A DNA stretch of 52,318 nucleotides from Gemmatimonadota bacterium (GCA_009840005.1 VXOR01000100.1:1-52318), one strand, 5' to 3'; numbered from the stretch's first letter, positions 26,001 through 34,955 are shown. Program-made: numbers and translations. The notes: generated by a model not told the origin, from the letters alone.

Positions 26001-26261
26001 ATGAAAACAGGGTGTTCTTTTTGTGGTCATAAGGGACTTCAGCCTCGGCAAACCCAGTACATTTATCGGCGCAATGGCCAATTTCTCATTGTGGACGACG
26101 TGCCCTGTCTCCAATGCGCGTACTGTGGCGAACAGTACTTTGAAGGTCGCGTATTGCGGGATATAGAAAAGAGATTCAACGAACTCCATGTACATGGGCA
26201 GAAGGCGAGTAAGGAAGTTCAAATTCCCGTTGAACACTTCTCGAACCTGCGTCAAGTCTGA
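26001..26261 (+). CDS. YgiT/MqsA-type zinc-finger protein
   Basis: 86 residues with two CxxC pairs, CSFCGHKG and CLQCAYCGEQYFEG, the zinc-binding N-terminal module of YgiT/MqsA-type antitoxins. GAGGTG lies eight bases before ATG 26001; the frame extends 48 bases upstream but without a ribosome site. Usual partners (MqsR or DUF4258 toxins) are not adjacent: the gene follows a dehydrogenase. A DUF4258 protein is encoded 14 kb away at 40159. The C-terminal helix-turn-helix of full MqsA is missing, so it may be an orphan antitoxin half. Confidence 0.7.
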   Translation: MKTGCSFCGHKGLQPRQTQYIYRRNGQFLIVDDVPCLQCAYCGEQYFEGRVLRDIEKRFNELHVHGQKASKEVQIPVEHFSNLRQV

Positions 26262-26389
26262 CGCGGGGAGGTCAAAGCCACGCCTCCGGGTGAAGGCAAG
26301 ATGACGCAGTCGTTTATCGACATGCTAGAGGGCCTATTCACTCGCTCGTTCGCAGTACCAGTTTGGAATACCCGCTAACGGAGGCTACC
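26262..26389. other. Short non-coding gap with degraded coding trace
   Basis: A plus-strand stretch near 26302-26330 reads QSFIDMLEG, resembling the SMIDMIEGKEP end region of the upstream dehydrogenase, so this may be residue of an old duplicate. The ribosome site GGAGG for the next gene is at 26380-26384. Confidence 0.3.
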
Positions 26390-27181
26390 ATGTTAAGCAA
26401 CAGATGGCGAATTTCTTGGATCCTGCTTCTTTCGATCATTATGAGTGCCTGCGCTCAAACCCAATTCTTGATAACCGGAAATACCTACGAGCCATGGACG
26501 GGGCCGGTAAAGATACTTCAGGAGGCTCCCAAAGATATACAGTACGAAGAGATCGGATGGGTCTCCGGCAAGATGGGGGGCATGGTTTCCGATTGGGGTG
26601 CTATCCTGAAGGCAATGCAAAAGGAAGCCGGGGAGAGAGGTGCCAACGCAATCATTCTCGTAAATAAAGAGTCGTCAACGCAAGCAAGTATTGGCGGCAG
26701 CGATCAGTATGGCTTTTATGGTGGTTCATACCAAGAAAAGAACCTGATGGCCATAGCAATACGAATCTTGAAGGCGAGTCCTACAAAGTCCATGGAGCAA
26801 GCGAAACCCATCAAGGTCCAGCGTTCAAATACTGCTCGCCCTTACAATCCATACACGGTGCATAGACAGATTTCTCGCTGGGGTCTCATCTCGACGATAG
26901 CAGCCACGTTTGTCGGTTCTCTTGCAATGGATGATGCGTTCTTTTCTACAACGATCATTCCTGTCGTCGGACCTTTTGTAACTATTGTTAGAATCGAGAG
27001 CGATCCGAATGCCTATTACCGCTCTGATGGTAAACCACTACTCATTGCTTCCGGTGCTGCTCAAACCGGATTCTTGATATACCTCATAACATCTTGGGCT
27101 GGTGAGCAATCTTACAATGCGGGGTTCTCCGTTCTTCCTTCCCCGCATTTGGCTGGTGTAACGATGCGATATCGTTTTTGA
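26390..27181 (+). CDS. Hypothetical lipoprotein
   Basis: 263 residues. Lipobox IMSAC places the lipidated Cys at residue 21. Residues 45-120 (DIQYEEIGWVSGKMGGMVSD...GERGANAIILVN) resemble small outer-membrane lipoproteins that bind or sense misfolded material, though no family is certain. Two hydrophobic segments lie near 170-195 and 225-245, and the protein ends in MRYRF, with a terminal Phe as in outer-membrane strands. ATG 26390 is chosen for GGAGG upstream. Base composition is AT-richer than in the neighbouring dehydrogenases, suggesting separate acquisition. Confidence 0.6.
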   Translation: MLSNRWRISWILLLSIIMSACAQTQFLITGNTYEPWTGPVKILQEAPKDIQYEEIGWVSGKMGGMVSDWGAILKAMQKEAGERGANAIILVNKESSTQASIGGSDQYGFYGGSYQEKNLMAIAIRILKASPTKSMEQAKPIKVQRSNTARPYNPYTVHRQISRWGLISTIAATFVGSLAMDDAFFSTTIIPVVGPFVTIVRIESDPNAYYRSDGKPLLIASGAAQTGFLIYLITSWAGEQSYNAGFSVLPSPHLAGVTMRYRF

Positions 27182-27308
27182 GCAATAACATGCAAGGTAT
27201 AATCCCGGCATCAACGCAGATTCAGGGCGGGTCTGAGTTCACTAAAAAAAGGGTCGTTTGAAAGCAGATGAAGAGCGGAATCTCACAGCGAAGACAGAGG
27301 TGAGGCTC

Positions 27309-27338
27309 TTGACTTTCAGTTGGTGGACTGAATATAAT
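27309..27338 (+). promoter_or_regulatory. Sigma70 promoter
   Basis: TTGACT (27309-27314), an 18-base spacer and TATAAT (27333-27338). Start point near 27345, about 70 bases before the ATG of the next gene. The surrounding 230-base gap has no other recognised feature. Confidence 0.7.
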
Positions 27339-27413
27339 TGAACATTTTCTTAAACGCTCCACTGACGTCGGCAAACGGGGACATCAGGCGACATAAACCA
27401 AGAGAATAATACC

Positions 27414-28130
27414 ATGACTAAAGTTTGGGATCCCTTCTGGATAAGCGCATTTCAAACTGAATTCGTACCTGAGCTCAATGCAATCGTCGATGCACTTGAG
27501 AAACGATTGCTGCCGAATTTCAAAGAAGATGAAATCGAAGAAGAGTCAGAAAGGATCACAGAAGAAGCCTTTGAGCGATTTATGTCGATGTCAGGTACGG
27601 GCGAGGGAGATCCTTCCTATTTTGCGGAAAAAGCGGAAAAAGCTGGAATCTCACATTACATTTTGATAAACGGAATTCGCCAAGGGATGCTCAACTTATT
27701 CGCAACAATGCTCTTTCATGCTTTTGAGCAACAGGCCATTTACTTTTATCGGAGGAACGTTTTGCCTCAGAGCGAGGAAAATGAACCGAAGCGGTTAGAA
27801 TTGCTGGTGTTCCAGTGTCAATTAAAGGAGTACGGCATCGATATAAAGAAATTTTCTTCTTGGCCGAAGATAGATGAACTGCGCTTGGTAGCGAATACGG
27901 TCAAACACGCCGAGGGGAGATCGTCTCAGCAGCTTCACGAGAAGCGGCCAGACATGTTCAGGAACCCGCATCTCTTAGATTTTTCGCAATTCATATCCGA
28001 CCCCGCCCCACATGTATTTCAACCACTCGTCGGCGATGGTTTGCACGTGTCGATCCAAGATATCAAGGACTATCGTGATCATCTAGTACGGTTTTGGCTG
28101 GAACTCGCCGATGTCATGCAATACGCCTAA
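27414..28130 (+). CDS. Hypothetical protein, possibly HEPN-like
   Basis: 238 residues, acidic and largely helical. No family is firmly recognised. The segment DELRLVANTVKHAEGRSS resembles the R-to-H helix of HEPN-type ribonuclease or host-defence proteins, but the Arg-His spacing (seven residues) is longer than the usual RxxxxxH, so this is tentative. Codon use is AT-richer than surrounding metabolic genes. It lies in an accessory patch with a small TA-like gene and a nuclease remnant, and has its own promoter at 27309-27338. Confidence 0.5.
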   Translation: MTKVWDPFWISAFQTEFVPELNAIVDALEKRLLPNFKEDEIEEESERITEEAFERFMSMSGTGEGDPSYFAEKAEKAGISHYILINGIRQGMLNLFATMLFHAFEQQAIYFYRRNVLPQSEENEPKRLELLVFQCQLKEYGIDIKKFSSWPKIDELRLVANTVKHAEGRSSQQLHEKRPDMFRNPHLLDFSQFISDPAPHVFQPLVGDGLHVSIQDIKDYRDHLVRFWLELADVMQYA

Positions 28131-28165
28131 TCTCACTACGGTGCAGCATTAAGAGCGAGAACGCG

Positions 28166-28339
28166 ATGCGTGACCCAATCGTCGAGGAGACGAGGAAACT
28201 GCGCGAGGAATACGCAGCGCAATTTAACCATGACCCGAAGGCCATATTCGACGACATCCTCAAGCGCCAGAGCCTAGGGAGCAAGAAACTAGTGACCCTC
28301 CCGGCCCGTAAGTCGAAGCATCAGCCAACGGACGAGTGA
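28166..28339 (+). CDS. Small conserved protein, putative antitoxin-type
   Basis: 57 residues beginning MRDPIVEETRKLREEYAAQF, then NHDPKAIFDDILKRQ. Short proteins of this pattern (DPIVEE-R--R---A--FN-D--AI--DL) are widespread in cyanobacteria and other environmental genomes and often sit next to toxin-like genes. ATG 28166 follows AGAGCGAG. No toxin partner adjoins, unless the HEPN-like gene 35 bases upstream is it; that pairing is inference only. Confidence 0.55.
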   Translation: MRDPIVEETRKLREEYAAQFNHDPKAIFDDILKRQSLGSKKLVTLPARKSKHQPTDE

Positions 28340-28381
28340 AGATATGACCACTCGTCGAAATAAAATTAGCTAGGTAAAATT

Positions 28382-29008
28382 ATGAGCAATCCGCGTCCGA
28401 ACATATCGGCGGAGCGCACAGATAGACGCAAGCTGCCCATCGGCATTCAGACCTTCCGTGAAATTCGCGCGGAGAACTACTACTACGTAGATAAGACCGC
28501 TTACATTCGTCGGATGCTGGACGAGGGCAAGCACTACTTTCTGTCGCGCCCGCGGCGCTTTGGCAAAAGCCTGTTTCTGGACACATTGAAAGAACTGTTT
28601 GAGGGCAACGAAGCGCTGTCCGAGGGGCTGCACATCCACGACCGTTGGGACTGGTCGGTTCGCCATCCGGTGGTGCGCTTGAGCTTTGGCAAAGGCTATT
28701 ACGCCAGCGTGTTCTACTCCTACTTCGAGTCGGTGGGATTGGACATCGTCGTGGAGGATAGTAGCAGCCACGGTCGTCTGGACATGGCGGTGTTATTCAA
28801 TGGCAACGTGTATCTATTCGAATTTAAAGTGGTGGAGTTGGTGCCCGAGGGTGCGGCGATGGAGCAATTGAAAGAGCGGCGGTACGCCGACAAATACCGC
28901 GCTCGGGGCGAGCCGATTCACTTGATCGCGGTGGAGTTCAGCCGGGAGAGCCGTAACGTTGTGGCGTTTGAGGTGGAGAGTGTGCCTGAGCATCGGGAGG
29001 AGTCGTAA
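28382..29008 (+). pseudogene. AAA-ATPase-like/PD-(D/E)XK protein with in-frame internal deletion
   Basis: 208 residues. Residues 1-101 (LPIGIQTFREIRAENYYYVDKTAYIRRMLDEGKHYFLSRPRRFGKSLFLDTL) match the N-terminus of AAA-ATPase-like/DUF1703 proteins, including the Walker A RRFGKS. Residues 103-208 match their C-terminal nuclease domain (GRLDMAVLFNGNVYLFEFKVVE, with D and ExK). Normal length is about 500-550 residues; the middle ATPase portion and linker, about 300 residues, are missing, yet the frame is open across the joint near FGKGYYASVFY. The nuclease half is complete, so a residual activity cannot be excluded. Family comparison is from memory. Confidence 0.75.
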
Positions 29009-29191
29009 TTTCAGTAGAACCTCATTCCTTGTCGTACGCCTACATTTCTAGGTACGTAAAGGACGACGACCACGCAATCAGCCCAGCCCGATCAGCGATT
29101 CAATACCCACCAACAGTCGCACTAGTCCCAACGGCGCAATGTCGCCATATCCGAGCGAGATGGACATGACCAGTGAGAGCGAGATGGACAG
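29009..29191. other. Gap holding channel remnant; upstream of ASPIC gene
   Basis: Apart from the channel fragment, no gene. GAGATGGA repeats occur at 29156-29163 and 29180-29187; the second is the closest thing to a ribosome site for ATG 29192. No promoter was recognised. Confidence 0.4.
29078..29185 (-). pseudogene. Fragment of a potassium-channel pore gene
   Basis: On the minus strand the translation runs SLVMSISLGYGDIAPLGLVRLLVGIESLIGLG followed by a stop. This is the selectivity filter (S-L-GYGD) and inner helix of two-TM (Ion_trans_2) channels, whose typical version is TLGYGDI-P--P-AR-LA-LEALIG. Only about 35 codons remain; upstream sequence switches to the antisense of the ASPIC gene. 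A truncated remnant, with the plus-strand gene starting on top of it. Confidence 0.7.
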
Positions 29192-30778
29192 ATGCGCTGG
29201 GTTTTTGCGTTGCTGATTGGTCTGTGGGCAGGGGACGCGGCTGCTCAACCTCGGTACGTGGATGTGGCCGCGGCGGCTGGCATTGAATTCGAGCACCGCA
29301 ATGGGGCTAGGGGGCAGAAGCAATTGCCCGAGACGATGGGGTCGGGCGTGGCCTTTTTTGACTATGACGACGACGGCTGGCTCGACCTGTATTGGGTCAA
29401 TGTTGCGGGTCCGGCTGCGCTCTATCGCAACGAAGGGAATGGTCGTTTTGCCGAGCGGACGCAGGACGCTGGCGTGGGGAATTCCGGGTGCGGCATGGGC
29501 GTGGTGGCCGCTGACTACGACAACGACGGCGACGCAGATATGTACATCACCTGCTACGGCGCGAATATCCTCTACCGCAACCTCGGCGACGGTCGCTTTG
29601 CCGACGCTACGGCCACCGCTGGTGTGGGCGACGAGGGCTTTGGCACGGGCGCGGCCTTTGGCGATTGGGATTTGGACGGCGACTTGGATCTGTATGTGGC
29701 CAACTATCTGGACTTCCGCGCCGACCCGGATCGCGCTTGTTTTCGCCAGGATAGCATCCGGGTCTATTGTGCGCCGTGGACCTATGCGCCCGAAGGGGAT
29801 GCGTTCTACCGCAACGATGGCGGCCGCTTCGCCGAGGTCGGTGCGGAGATGGGCTTTGCTGCGGGCCGGGCGCGAGAGCTAAGTGCGGTCTTTTCCGATT
29901 GGGATCTCGACGGCGATTTGGACCTGTTTGCCGCGGGCGACGGCACGCCCAATTTGCTCTACCAAAACGAGGGCGGACACTTCGCGGAAATGGGTTTGAT
30001 CGCCGGGGTTTCCTACAATAGCCAAGGCCAATCCGAAGCCGGCATGGGCGTGGCCGCGGGCGATTACGACAACAATGGGACTTTTGATTTTTTCGTGACC
30101 AATTTCTACTTGGAGACCAATACCTTGTACCACAACGAGGGCGAGGGATTTTTCCGCGACCGGACGACAGACGCCAAATTGGGCAAGCCCTCGCTGGCGT
30201 ACCTATCTTGGGGCACGGCTTTCTTCGACTGGGATCTGGACGGCGATGAGGATATCTTCGTGGCCAATGGCCACATTGACGACAATGTGGAACTTTTTGC
30301 CGAGACCACGTACGCGCAGCCCGATCAGTTGTTCAGAAACGACGGCGCTGCTGGATTTGCCGAGGTCAGCGCCGCGGCCGGGCTTGGGGCTGTGCAGTCG
30401 AGCCGAGGGATGGCCTTGGGCGATTGCGACAACGACGGCGACCTCGATATTGCGGTGTCCCACATCAATGCGCGTCCCTCGCTTTTGCGCAACGACATGG
30501 GTGGCGAGCGCAACTTTTTGGCCGTCCGCACGGTAGGCGTGGAGAGCAACCGCGACGGCGTCGGCGCGCACATCCGCGTGCGCACCGGGCCTCGGGTGCA
30601 AATGCGGGAGGTGCGTCGCGGCGGCAGCTATCTGTCGAGCCACGATCCGTGCGTCTTTTTTGGTCTCGGCACCAGCGCGCAGGCCGACGAAGTGGAGATT
30701 CGCTGGCCTAGCGGCAAGGTGCAACGGTTTGAGGGGGTGCTAGCCGGACAGGTGTTGATCGCGGAGGAGCCGCGATAG
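29192..30778 (+). CDS. Exported FG-GAP/VCBS-repeat protein with ASPIC/UnbV domain
   Basis: 528 residues. Signal peptide about 1-19 (ending DAAAQ). Six or seven FG-GAP/VCBS blades follow, each with a Ca2+-binding DxDxDG-type loop (FFDYDDDGWLDLY, AADYDNDGDADMY, FGDWDLDGDLDLY, FSDWDLDGDLDLF, AGDYDNNGTFDFF, FFDWDLDGDEDIF, LGDCDNDGDLDIA). The C-terminus is the ASPIC/UnbV domain (NRDGVGAHIRVRTG...VEIRWPSGKVQRFEGV). A secreted seven-bladed propeller, probably for binding or adhesion. A TPR lipoprotein gene follows 126 bases later; a paralogous pair exists at 41781-44792 in reverse order. Confidence 0.9.
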   Translation: MRWVFALLIGLWAGDAAAQPRYVDVAAAAGIEFEHRNGARGQKQLPETMGSGVAFFDYDDDGWLDLYWVNVAGPAALYRNEGNGRFAERTQDAGVGNSGCGMGVVAADYDNDGDADMYITCYGANILYRNLGDGRFADATATAGVGDEGFGTGAAFGDWDLDGDLDLYVANYLDFRADPDRACFRQDSIRVYCAPWTYAPEGDAFYRNDGGRFAEVGAEMGFAAGRARELSAVFSDWDLDGDLDLFAAGDGTPNLLYQNEGGHFAEMGLIAGVSYNSQGQSEAGMGVAAGDYDNNGTFDFFVTNFYLETNTLYHNEGEGFFRDRTTDAKLGKPSLAYLSWGTAFFDWDLDGDEDIFVANGHIDDNVELFAETTYAQPDQLFRNDGAAGFAEVSAAAGLGAVQSSRGMALGDCDNDGDLDIAVSHINARPSLLRNDMGGERNFLAVRTVGVESNRDGVGAHIRVRTGPRVQMREVRRGGSYLSSHDPCVFFGLGTSAQADEVEIRWPSGKVQRFEGVLAGQVLIAEEPR

Positions 30779-30904
30779 CCGATTTTGGGTGGGGCAACCT
30801 CTTGTAACAAGCAAGGGTACCCATAAAGGGCACCCCTACCGATATCCTAGGAAAATATGTAGGGGCACCTCTTGTAGGTGCCCTCCTTACGAAGATCGTC
30901 ATTT
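30779..30904. repeat. GGGGCACC repeat pair between ASPIC and TPR genes
   Basis: Contains GGGCACCCCTAC (about 30828-30839) and the inverted-repeat GTAGGGGCACCTCTTGTAGG-type unit at 30859-30884, related to the palindrome at 23741-23769. The tract ends just before the TPR gene and probably spans its leader; no conventional promoter was identified. Confidence 0.6.
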
Positions 30905-32101
30905 ATGAAATGGCTTCTAGTAATTCTGCTCATCGGCTGCCAAGAGCCGGAGCCACCTCCCTCGTCCACCGGGTACGCGTATTTCCAACAGGGGCTTGAA
31001 CACGCCCAAGGCGGGCGTTTCCACGCAGCCATTGCCGCGTACAAGCAAGCGGCCGCGCAGATGCCCGATGCGCCCCAAGTCCACTACAATCTGGCCAATG
31101 CCTATTTTTTGACCGATGCCCTCGACCAAGCCGAGGGTGCGTACCAAAAGGCCATAGCACTCAAGCCTGACTATGCGGACGCTTATTACCAACTCGGTGC
31201 CGTGTACATTCGGCAAAAGAAGTACGAAGCGGCTTACGCGCCGCTCCACAAAGCATTGGAAAGCGACCCCGGGCACATTTCCGCGTACAATGCCTTGGGC
31301 CTGCTGCACATCCGGCAGGGCGCGTATCAAGAGGCTGCTGACCTGTACGAGCGCGCCTTGCAGGTAGATTCGACGCACTATGAACTGTGGTACCATCTCG
31401 GCCAAGTCGAAGTCAAGCGCGGCGAGCGCGAGGCAGCGAAAACGGCGTTTGCCGAGGCGATTGGCACGGACACGACCCAAGCGGGTGCGTATGCGGGCTT
31501 GGGAGCCTTGTATGTGGAAGAGCGGCGCTACGAAGAGGCTGAAAATCTTTTGCTGCGGGCCGTTGCGCTGCGCCCGTTTTGGGCGCGCCCGCACTACGAC
31601 TTGGGGCAGGTCTATATGCGCTTAGGCGAGCGGGAAAAGGGCCGCGAGGTGTTGGAGCGATTTGCGCGCCTCGAAGAAAAGGAAAAGATGATCAAGAGTT
31701 TGGAGTTTACGCTGTTGAGCGAGGCCGAGGACGCACGCCGCCACTACGATTTGGGCGTGCTCTACGGCCAGCGTCGCCAATTTGCGAAGGCCGCCGCCCG
31801 CTACCGCCGTGCTATTGAGCTCGACTCGACCTTTGCGGCGGCCTATGTGAACTTGGGCAACATCTATTTGCGCGAGGAGCAATTCGCCGTGGCCCAGCAG
31901 CTTTTTGCCCAAGCACTCGCCGCGGATACAACTCATGCTAATGCGTACAATAGCCTCGGCAATTTGCACCTGATGCGCCGGGACTTTGCAGCCGCAGCAG
32001 CGGCGTTTGCCAGCGCGGTGCGCTTGGCTCCGGATGATCAGGGATTTAGGGAAAACTTGGAGGTCGCTCGGGGGTTGGAGTTGGGGAAGAAAAAAAAATA
32101 A
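30905..32101 (+). CDS. TPR lipoprotein
   Basis: 398 residues. MKWLLVILLIGC is a short lipoprotein signal with Cys12. About ten TPR units follow in two blocks: 25-245 (for example PQVHYNLANAYFLTDALDQAEGAYQKAIALKPDY) and 280-395, separated by a charged connector LERFARLEEKEKMIKSLEFTLL. Likely a periplasm-facing scaffold on the outer or inner membrane. The paralogue at 41781-42971 has the same two-block layout and connector, so the pair forms a family. Upstream frame extension (27 bases) lacks a ribosome site and the signal begins at ATG 30905. Confidence 0.88.
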   Translation: MKWLLVILLIGCQEPEPPPSSTGYAYFQQGLEHAQGGRFHAAIAAYKQAAAQMPDAPQVHYNLANAYFLTDALDQAEGAYQKAIALKPDYADAYYQLGAVYIRQKKYEAAYAPLHKALESDPGHISAYNALGLLHIRQGAYQEAADLYERALQVDSTHYELWYHLGQVEVKRGEREAAKTAFAEAIGTDTTQAGAYAGLGALYVEERRYEEAENLLLRAVALRPFWARPHYDLGQVYMRLGEREKGREVLERFARLEEKEKMIKSLEFTLLSEAEDARRHYDLGVLYGQRRQFAKAAARYRRAIELDSTFAAAYVNLGNIYLREEQFAVAQQLFAQALAADTTHANAYNSLGNLHLMRRDFAAAAAAFASAVRLAPDDQGFRENLEVARGLELGKKKK

Positions 32102-32110
32102 AGAGATGTT

Positions 32111-32129
32111 ACTATAAATTATTTATAGT
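32111..32129. terminator. AT-rich inverted repeat after TPR gene
   Basis: Perfect 8-bp arms ACTATAAA and TTTATAGT around TTA, ten bases after the stop. Possible weak terminator or an operator for the following gene; stem is AT only and there is no clear U-tract. Confidence 0.4.
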
Positions 32130-32240
32130 ATGATATAGTACAAGCTAGGTGGACTCGCTTGGGGACCGAGACGCCTGTGCATCCTAGGGCCTCGTCAGCA
32201 CAAATTTACATCTTCGTCAACCTCCTCATCTATGTGACTT

Positions 32241-33653
32241 ATGTTGCCGCCGATTGAGAATCTGTTAGCCATGCCGCCGGATGCAGTAACGGAGCTTCTG
32301 TTGGCCGAGCCGGAAGGGCAATGGTTTGACCGCAAAAGTGCGCGTATTTCAGCGCGTAGCTTGGCCGAAACGCTGGTAGCGATGGCCAATGCCGAGGGTG
32401 GGGGCATCGCCATTGGCTTTCGCGCCGGCACTTGTGAGGGGATTGACGACCGCCCGCAGGCGCAGAATGAGTGGAGGCAGGCCGGGGTTAATTTGACGCT
32501 GCCGCCGGTGCGTTTTGAGCCGATCCTGTTGCGGTGCATCAATGCTCGGGGCGCGGCGGACCATGCGCTGTTGCTAGCCATACCTCCGAGCAATCAGGTT
32601 CACACCACGACTCGCGACGAGGTTTTCCTGCGCACCGGCGATGAAAACCGCCGGTTGTCCTTTGAGCAGCGCATTGAATTTCAGTACGACCGCGGGGATA
32701 CCAGTTTTGAAATCACGCCCGCAAGCACGTACGGGCCTTCTCCGCTAGACGCAGATAGCATAGCCGCCTATGCCGAACAGGTAGGGCATCCAGATCCGCA
32801 GCGACTGTTGCAAGCGCGAGATTTGGTCGGGCCGGATGGAGAAACGCGTACGGCGGGTGCATTGCTGTTTGCGGCCGATCCGCAAAGAGCGTTTCCCCAG
32901 GCCTTTGTCCGGGTGCTGAAATACGCCGGGCGCGAGCGGCGCACGGGCAGGGAGCAGAATCTGATCAGCGACATCCGCTGCGTGGGGCGGTTGCCGCAGC
33001 AGATCGACGCAGCGCGTCAGGCCATGCGCGAGGCCGTGCCCAAGCGCAGGGCTTTGGGGCCGGATGGGCGTTTTGGGTGGTTTGGCATGGTGCCGGAAGA
33101 AGTTTGGTTGGAAGCGCTAGTGAACGCGGTCATCCATCGCGCGTACAGCAACTTCGGCGACCACATCCGGTTAGCGGTGTTCGACGACAGGGTCGAGGTG
33201 TCGAGTCCGGGCCGATTCCCCGGCATAATGCCTCTAGGCGACTTGCTAGAGGTGCGGCGGTTTGCTCGCAATCCCCGCATTGCGCGGGTGATGACCGACC
33301 TGTCGTATGGTCAGGAATTAGGGGAAGGGTTGCGCCGCATGGTGGCCGTGATGGAAGCGAGCGGGCGGCAGCGGCCGGTGGTCAGGCAGGTGGCGGGCGG
33401 CGTTGAGATCGCGCTATCTGGTGCGTTAGTCCAGCCGGATGAACTGCGCGGGATGCCCGAAGCGGCGCGCCGTGTATTTGAGCAGATCGCGCTGGCTGGC
33501 CGGTTGCGGACCGGCGAATTAGTGGCGTTGACTGGCTATTCGCGTCCGGTGGTGTTGAGAAATCTGCACGCATTGACGGCCCGGGGCTTGGTGCGGCGCG
33601 TGGGCCACAGCGCGAAAGACCCGCAGGCGTATTGGACGGCCGAGCTAAGTTAG
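32241..33653 (+). CDS. AlbA_2/Schlafen-domain ATP-binding regulator (COG2865-like)
   Basis: 470 residues. An AlbA_2 (divergent AAA_4) domain at about 15-150 (EGQWFDRKSARISARSLAETLVAMANAEGG) is followed by a GHKL-ATPase-like C-terminal part with the N-box EEVWLEALVNAVIHRAYSN and a winged-helix end (ALAGRLRTGELVALTGYSRPVVLRNLHALTARG). Proteins of this build are predicted transcriptional regulators or phage-defence-associated ATPases. It overlaps the convergent aminotransferase gene by four bases at its 3' end. ATG 32241 is the first in frame; ribosome site is poor. Confidence 0.85.
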   Translation: MLPPIENLLAMPPDAVTELLLAEPEGQWFDRKSARISARSLAETLVAMANAEGGGIAIGFRAGTCEGIDDRPQAQNEWRQAGVNLTLPPVRFEPILLRCINARGAADHALLLAIPPSNQVHTTTRDEVFLRTGDENRRLSFEQRIEFQYDRGDTSFEITPASTYGPSPLDADSIAAYAEQVGHPDPQRLLQARDLVGPDGETRTAGALLFAADPQRAFPQAFVRVLKYAGRERRTGREQNLISDIRCVGRLPQQIDAARQAMREAVPKRRALGPDGRFGWFGMVPEEVWLEALVNAVIHRAYSNFGDHIRLAVFDDRVEVSSPGRFPGIMPLGDLLEVRRFARNPRIARVMTDLSYGQELGEGLRRMVAVMEASGRQRPVVRQVAGGVEIALSGALVQPDELRGMPEAARRVFEQIALAGRLRTGELVALTGYSRPVVLRNLHALTARGLVRRVGHSAKDPQAYWTAELS

Positions 33654-34933
33654 GCGGCTAGTTCTTTCATTGCTGCGACGAACATATCCAACTCATAGGG
33701 TATTGTGTATATGTTCGGGCAAATGCGGACCGCCCCGGGATAACCCGGCGGCACGGTGAAGATCTTGTATTTGTCGTACAGGGCGTTGGTAACGTCCGCG
33801 GGATCTTGCCCCTTGATGCCAACGGTAGAAATGGCGCACGAGCGGTGGGCCTCGCGGGGCGTGTAGAAGACGATGTTGGGTACGTCGATCAGGCGATTGA
33901 CCCAGTAGTTTTTGATGTAGCGCAAGCGCGCTTCTTTGCGCTCCAAGCCGATGGTTTGGTTAAAGCGGATGGCCTCGGCCAAGGCCAGTTGCAAGTAAGC
34001 CGGATACGTGCCGATGTGGGCGAACTTGTGAATCGAGTCCGAGGCGTACCCACCGTCGCCGAACAGCGGCCACACTTTCTCGATGTTTTCCTTTTTGATG
34101 TACAGGATGCCCGTGCCCAGCGGTGCCAACATCCACTTGTGCAAACTCGCTCCGTAGTAATCGCAGTGTAGGTCGGGGATTTTGTCGGCCAGGTGGGCAA
34201 AGGAGTGGGCACCATCGACGATGACTTCCACCCCCTGCTCGTGGGCCATGTCGCATATTTCGCGCACGGGCAGCACTTGGCCGGTTAAATAGACGATATG
34301 GGAGACGAGGATCACTTTGGTGCGCGGCGCGATGGCCTTTTTGTAGGCTGCGACGATTTCGTCGTTGCTCATAGAGGTGATGGGTAGGTCGAGCACCTTG
34401 TTGACTATGCCCTCGCGAGCGGCGCGCTGCTCAAACGCGACCTTCATGCTGCCGTATTCGTAGGTTCCCCACAGGGCCTCGTCCCCGGGTTGCAGCTTCA
34501 GCCCCATGATGACGATGTTGAGCGATTCGGTCGTGTTGCGCGTCAGGAGGATTTCTTCGTCCGAGCAACCGGCAAAGTGCGCTAGCAATTGATGCATCTC
34601 GCGGGTGTCGTCCACCAGTTGTCGCCGCATGTAAAACGAAGGGATTTCGTTGATGGCGCGGGCGTTTTTGCACACCTCATCGATCCCGGCTTCGGGTTGC
34701 GGACTGAAGTATCCGTTCTCGAAGTTGATAAACTGGGGCGACAAATTGAACGCTCCGCGCACGCTGTACCAGAATTGTTCGTCTAGTGCACTGGCCTCTG
34801 GAGAGGCTTGGTCGAGGCGTTCAGTGGCGGCGTGGACTTTTTGCAGGCTGTCGGAGGCCCATATGGACGCCGCTGCTGCACCGAGCGTGAGGTTGCCCGC
34901 CTTTCTAAAAAAGTCCCTTCTCGAATCTATCAT
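33650..34933 (-). CDS. Class V aminotransferase, Tat-exported (isopenicillin-N-epimerase-like)
   Basis: 427 residues. MIDSRRDFFRKAGNLTLGAAAAS is a twin-arginine signal, so the PLP enzyme should be exported folded with its cofactor. PLP-binding features include Asp240 and His243 (VIVDGAHSF) and Schiff-base Lys266 (GASLHKWMLAPLGTG). Related proteins are annotated as isopenicillin N epimerase or cysteine-desulfurase-like, though their periplasmic substrates are unknown. The downstream-facing neighbour (minus strand, upstream) is the P-loop gene, 22 bases before its start codon, likely the same transcript. Confidence 0.88.
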   Translation of the reverse strand: MIDSRRDFFRKAGNLTLGAAAASIWASDSLQKVHAATERLDQASPEASALDEQFWYSVRGAFNLSPQFINFENGYFSPQPEAGIDEVCKNARAINEIPSFYMRRQLVDDTREMHQLLAHFAGCSDEEILLTRNTTESLNIVIMGLKLQPGDEALWGTYEYGSMKVAFEQRAAREGIVNKVLDLPITSMSNDEIVAAYKKAIAPRTKVILVSHIVYLTGQVLPVREICDMAHEQGVEVIVDGAHSFAHLADKIPDLHCDYYGASLHKWMLAPLGTGILYIKKENIEKVWPLFGDGGYASDSIHKFAHIGTYPAYLQLALAEAIRFNQTIGLERKEARLRYIKNYWVNRLIDVPNIVFYTPREAHRSCAISTVGIKGQDPADVTNALYDKYKIFTVPPGYPGAVRICPNIYTIPYELDMFVAAMKELAA

Positions 34934-34955
34934 TTCTGTTCTCTGCGTGTTGTGA

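Noticed and set aside
26302..26330. Gfo/Idh/MocA pseudogene
   Set aside because: Similarity is limited to about nine residues, too little to call.
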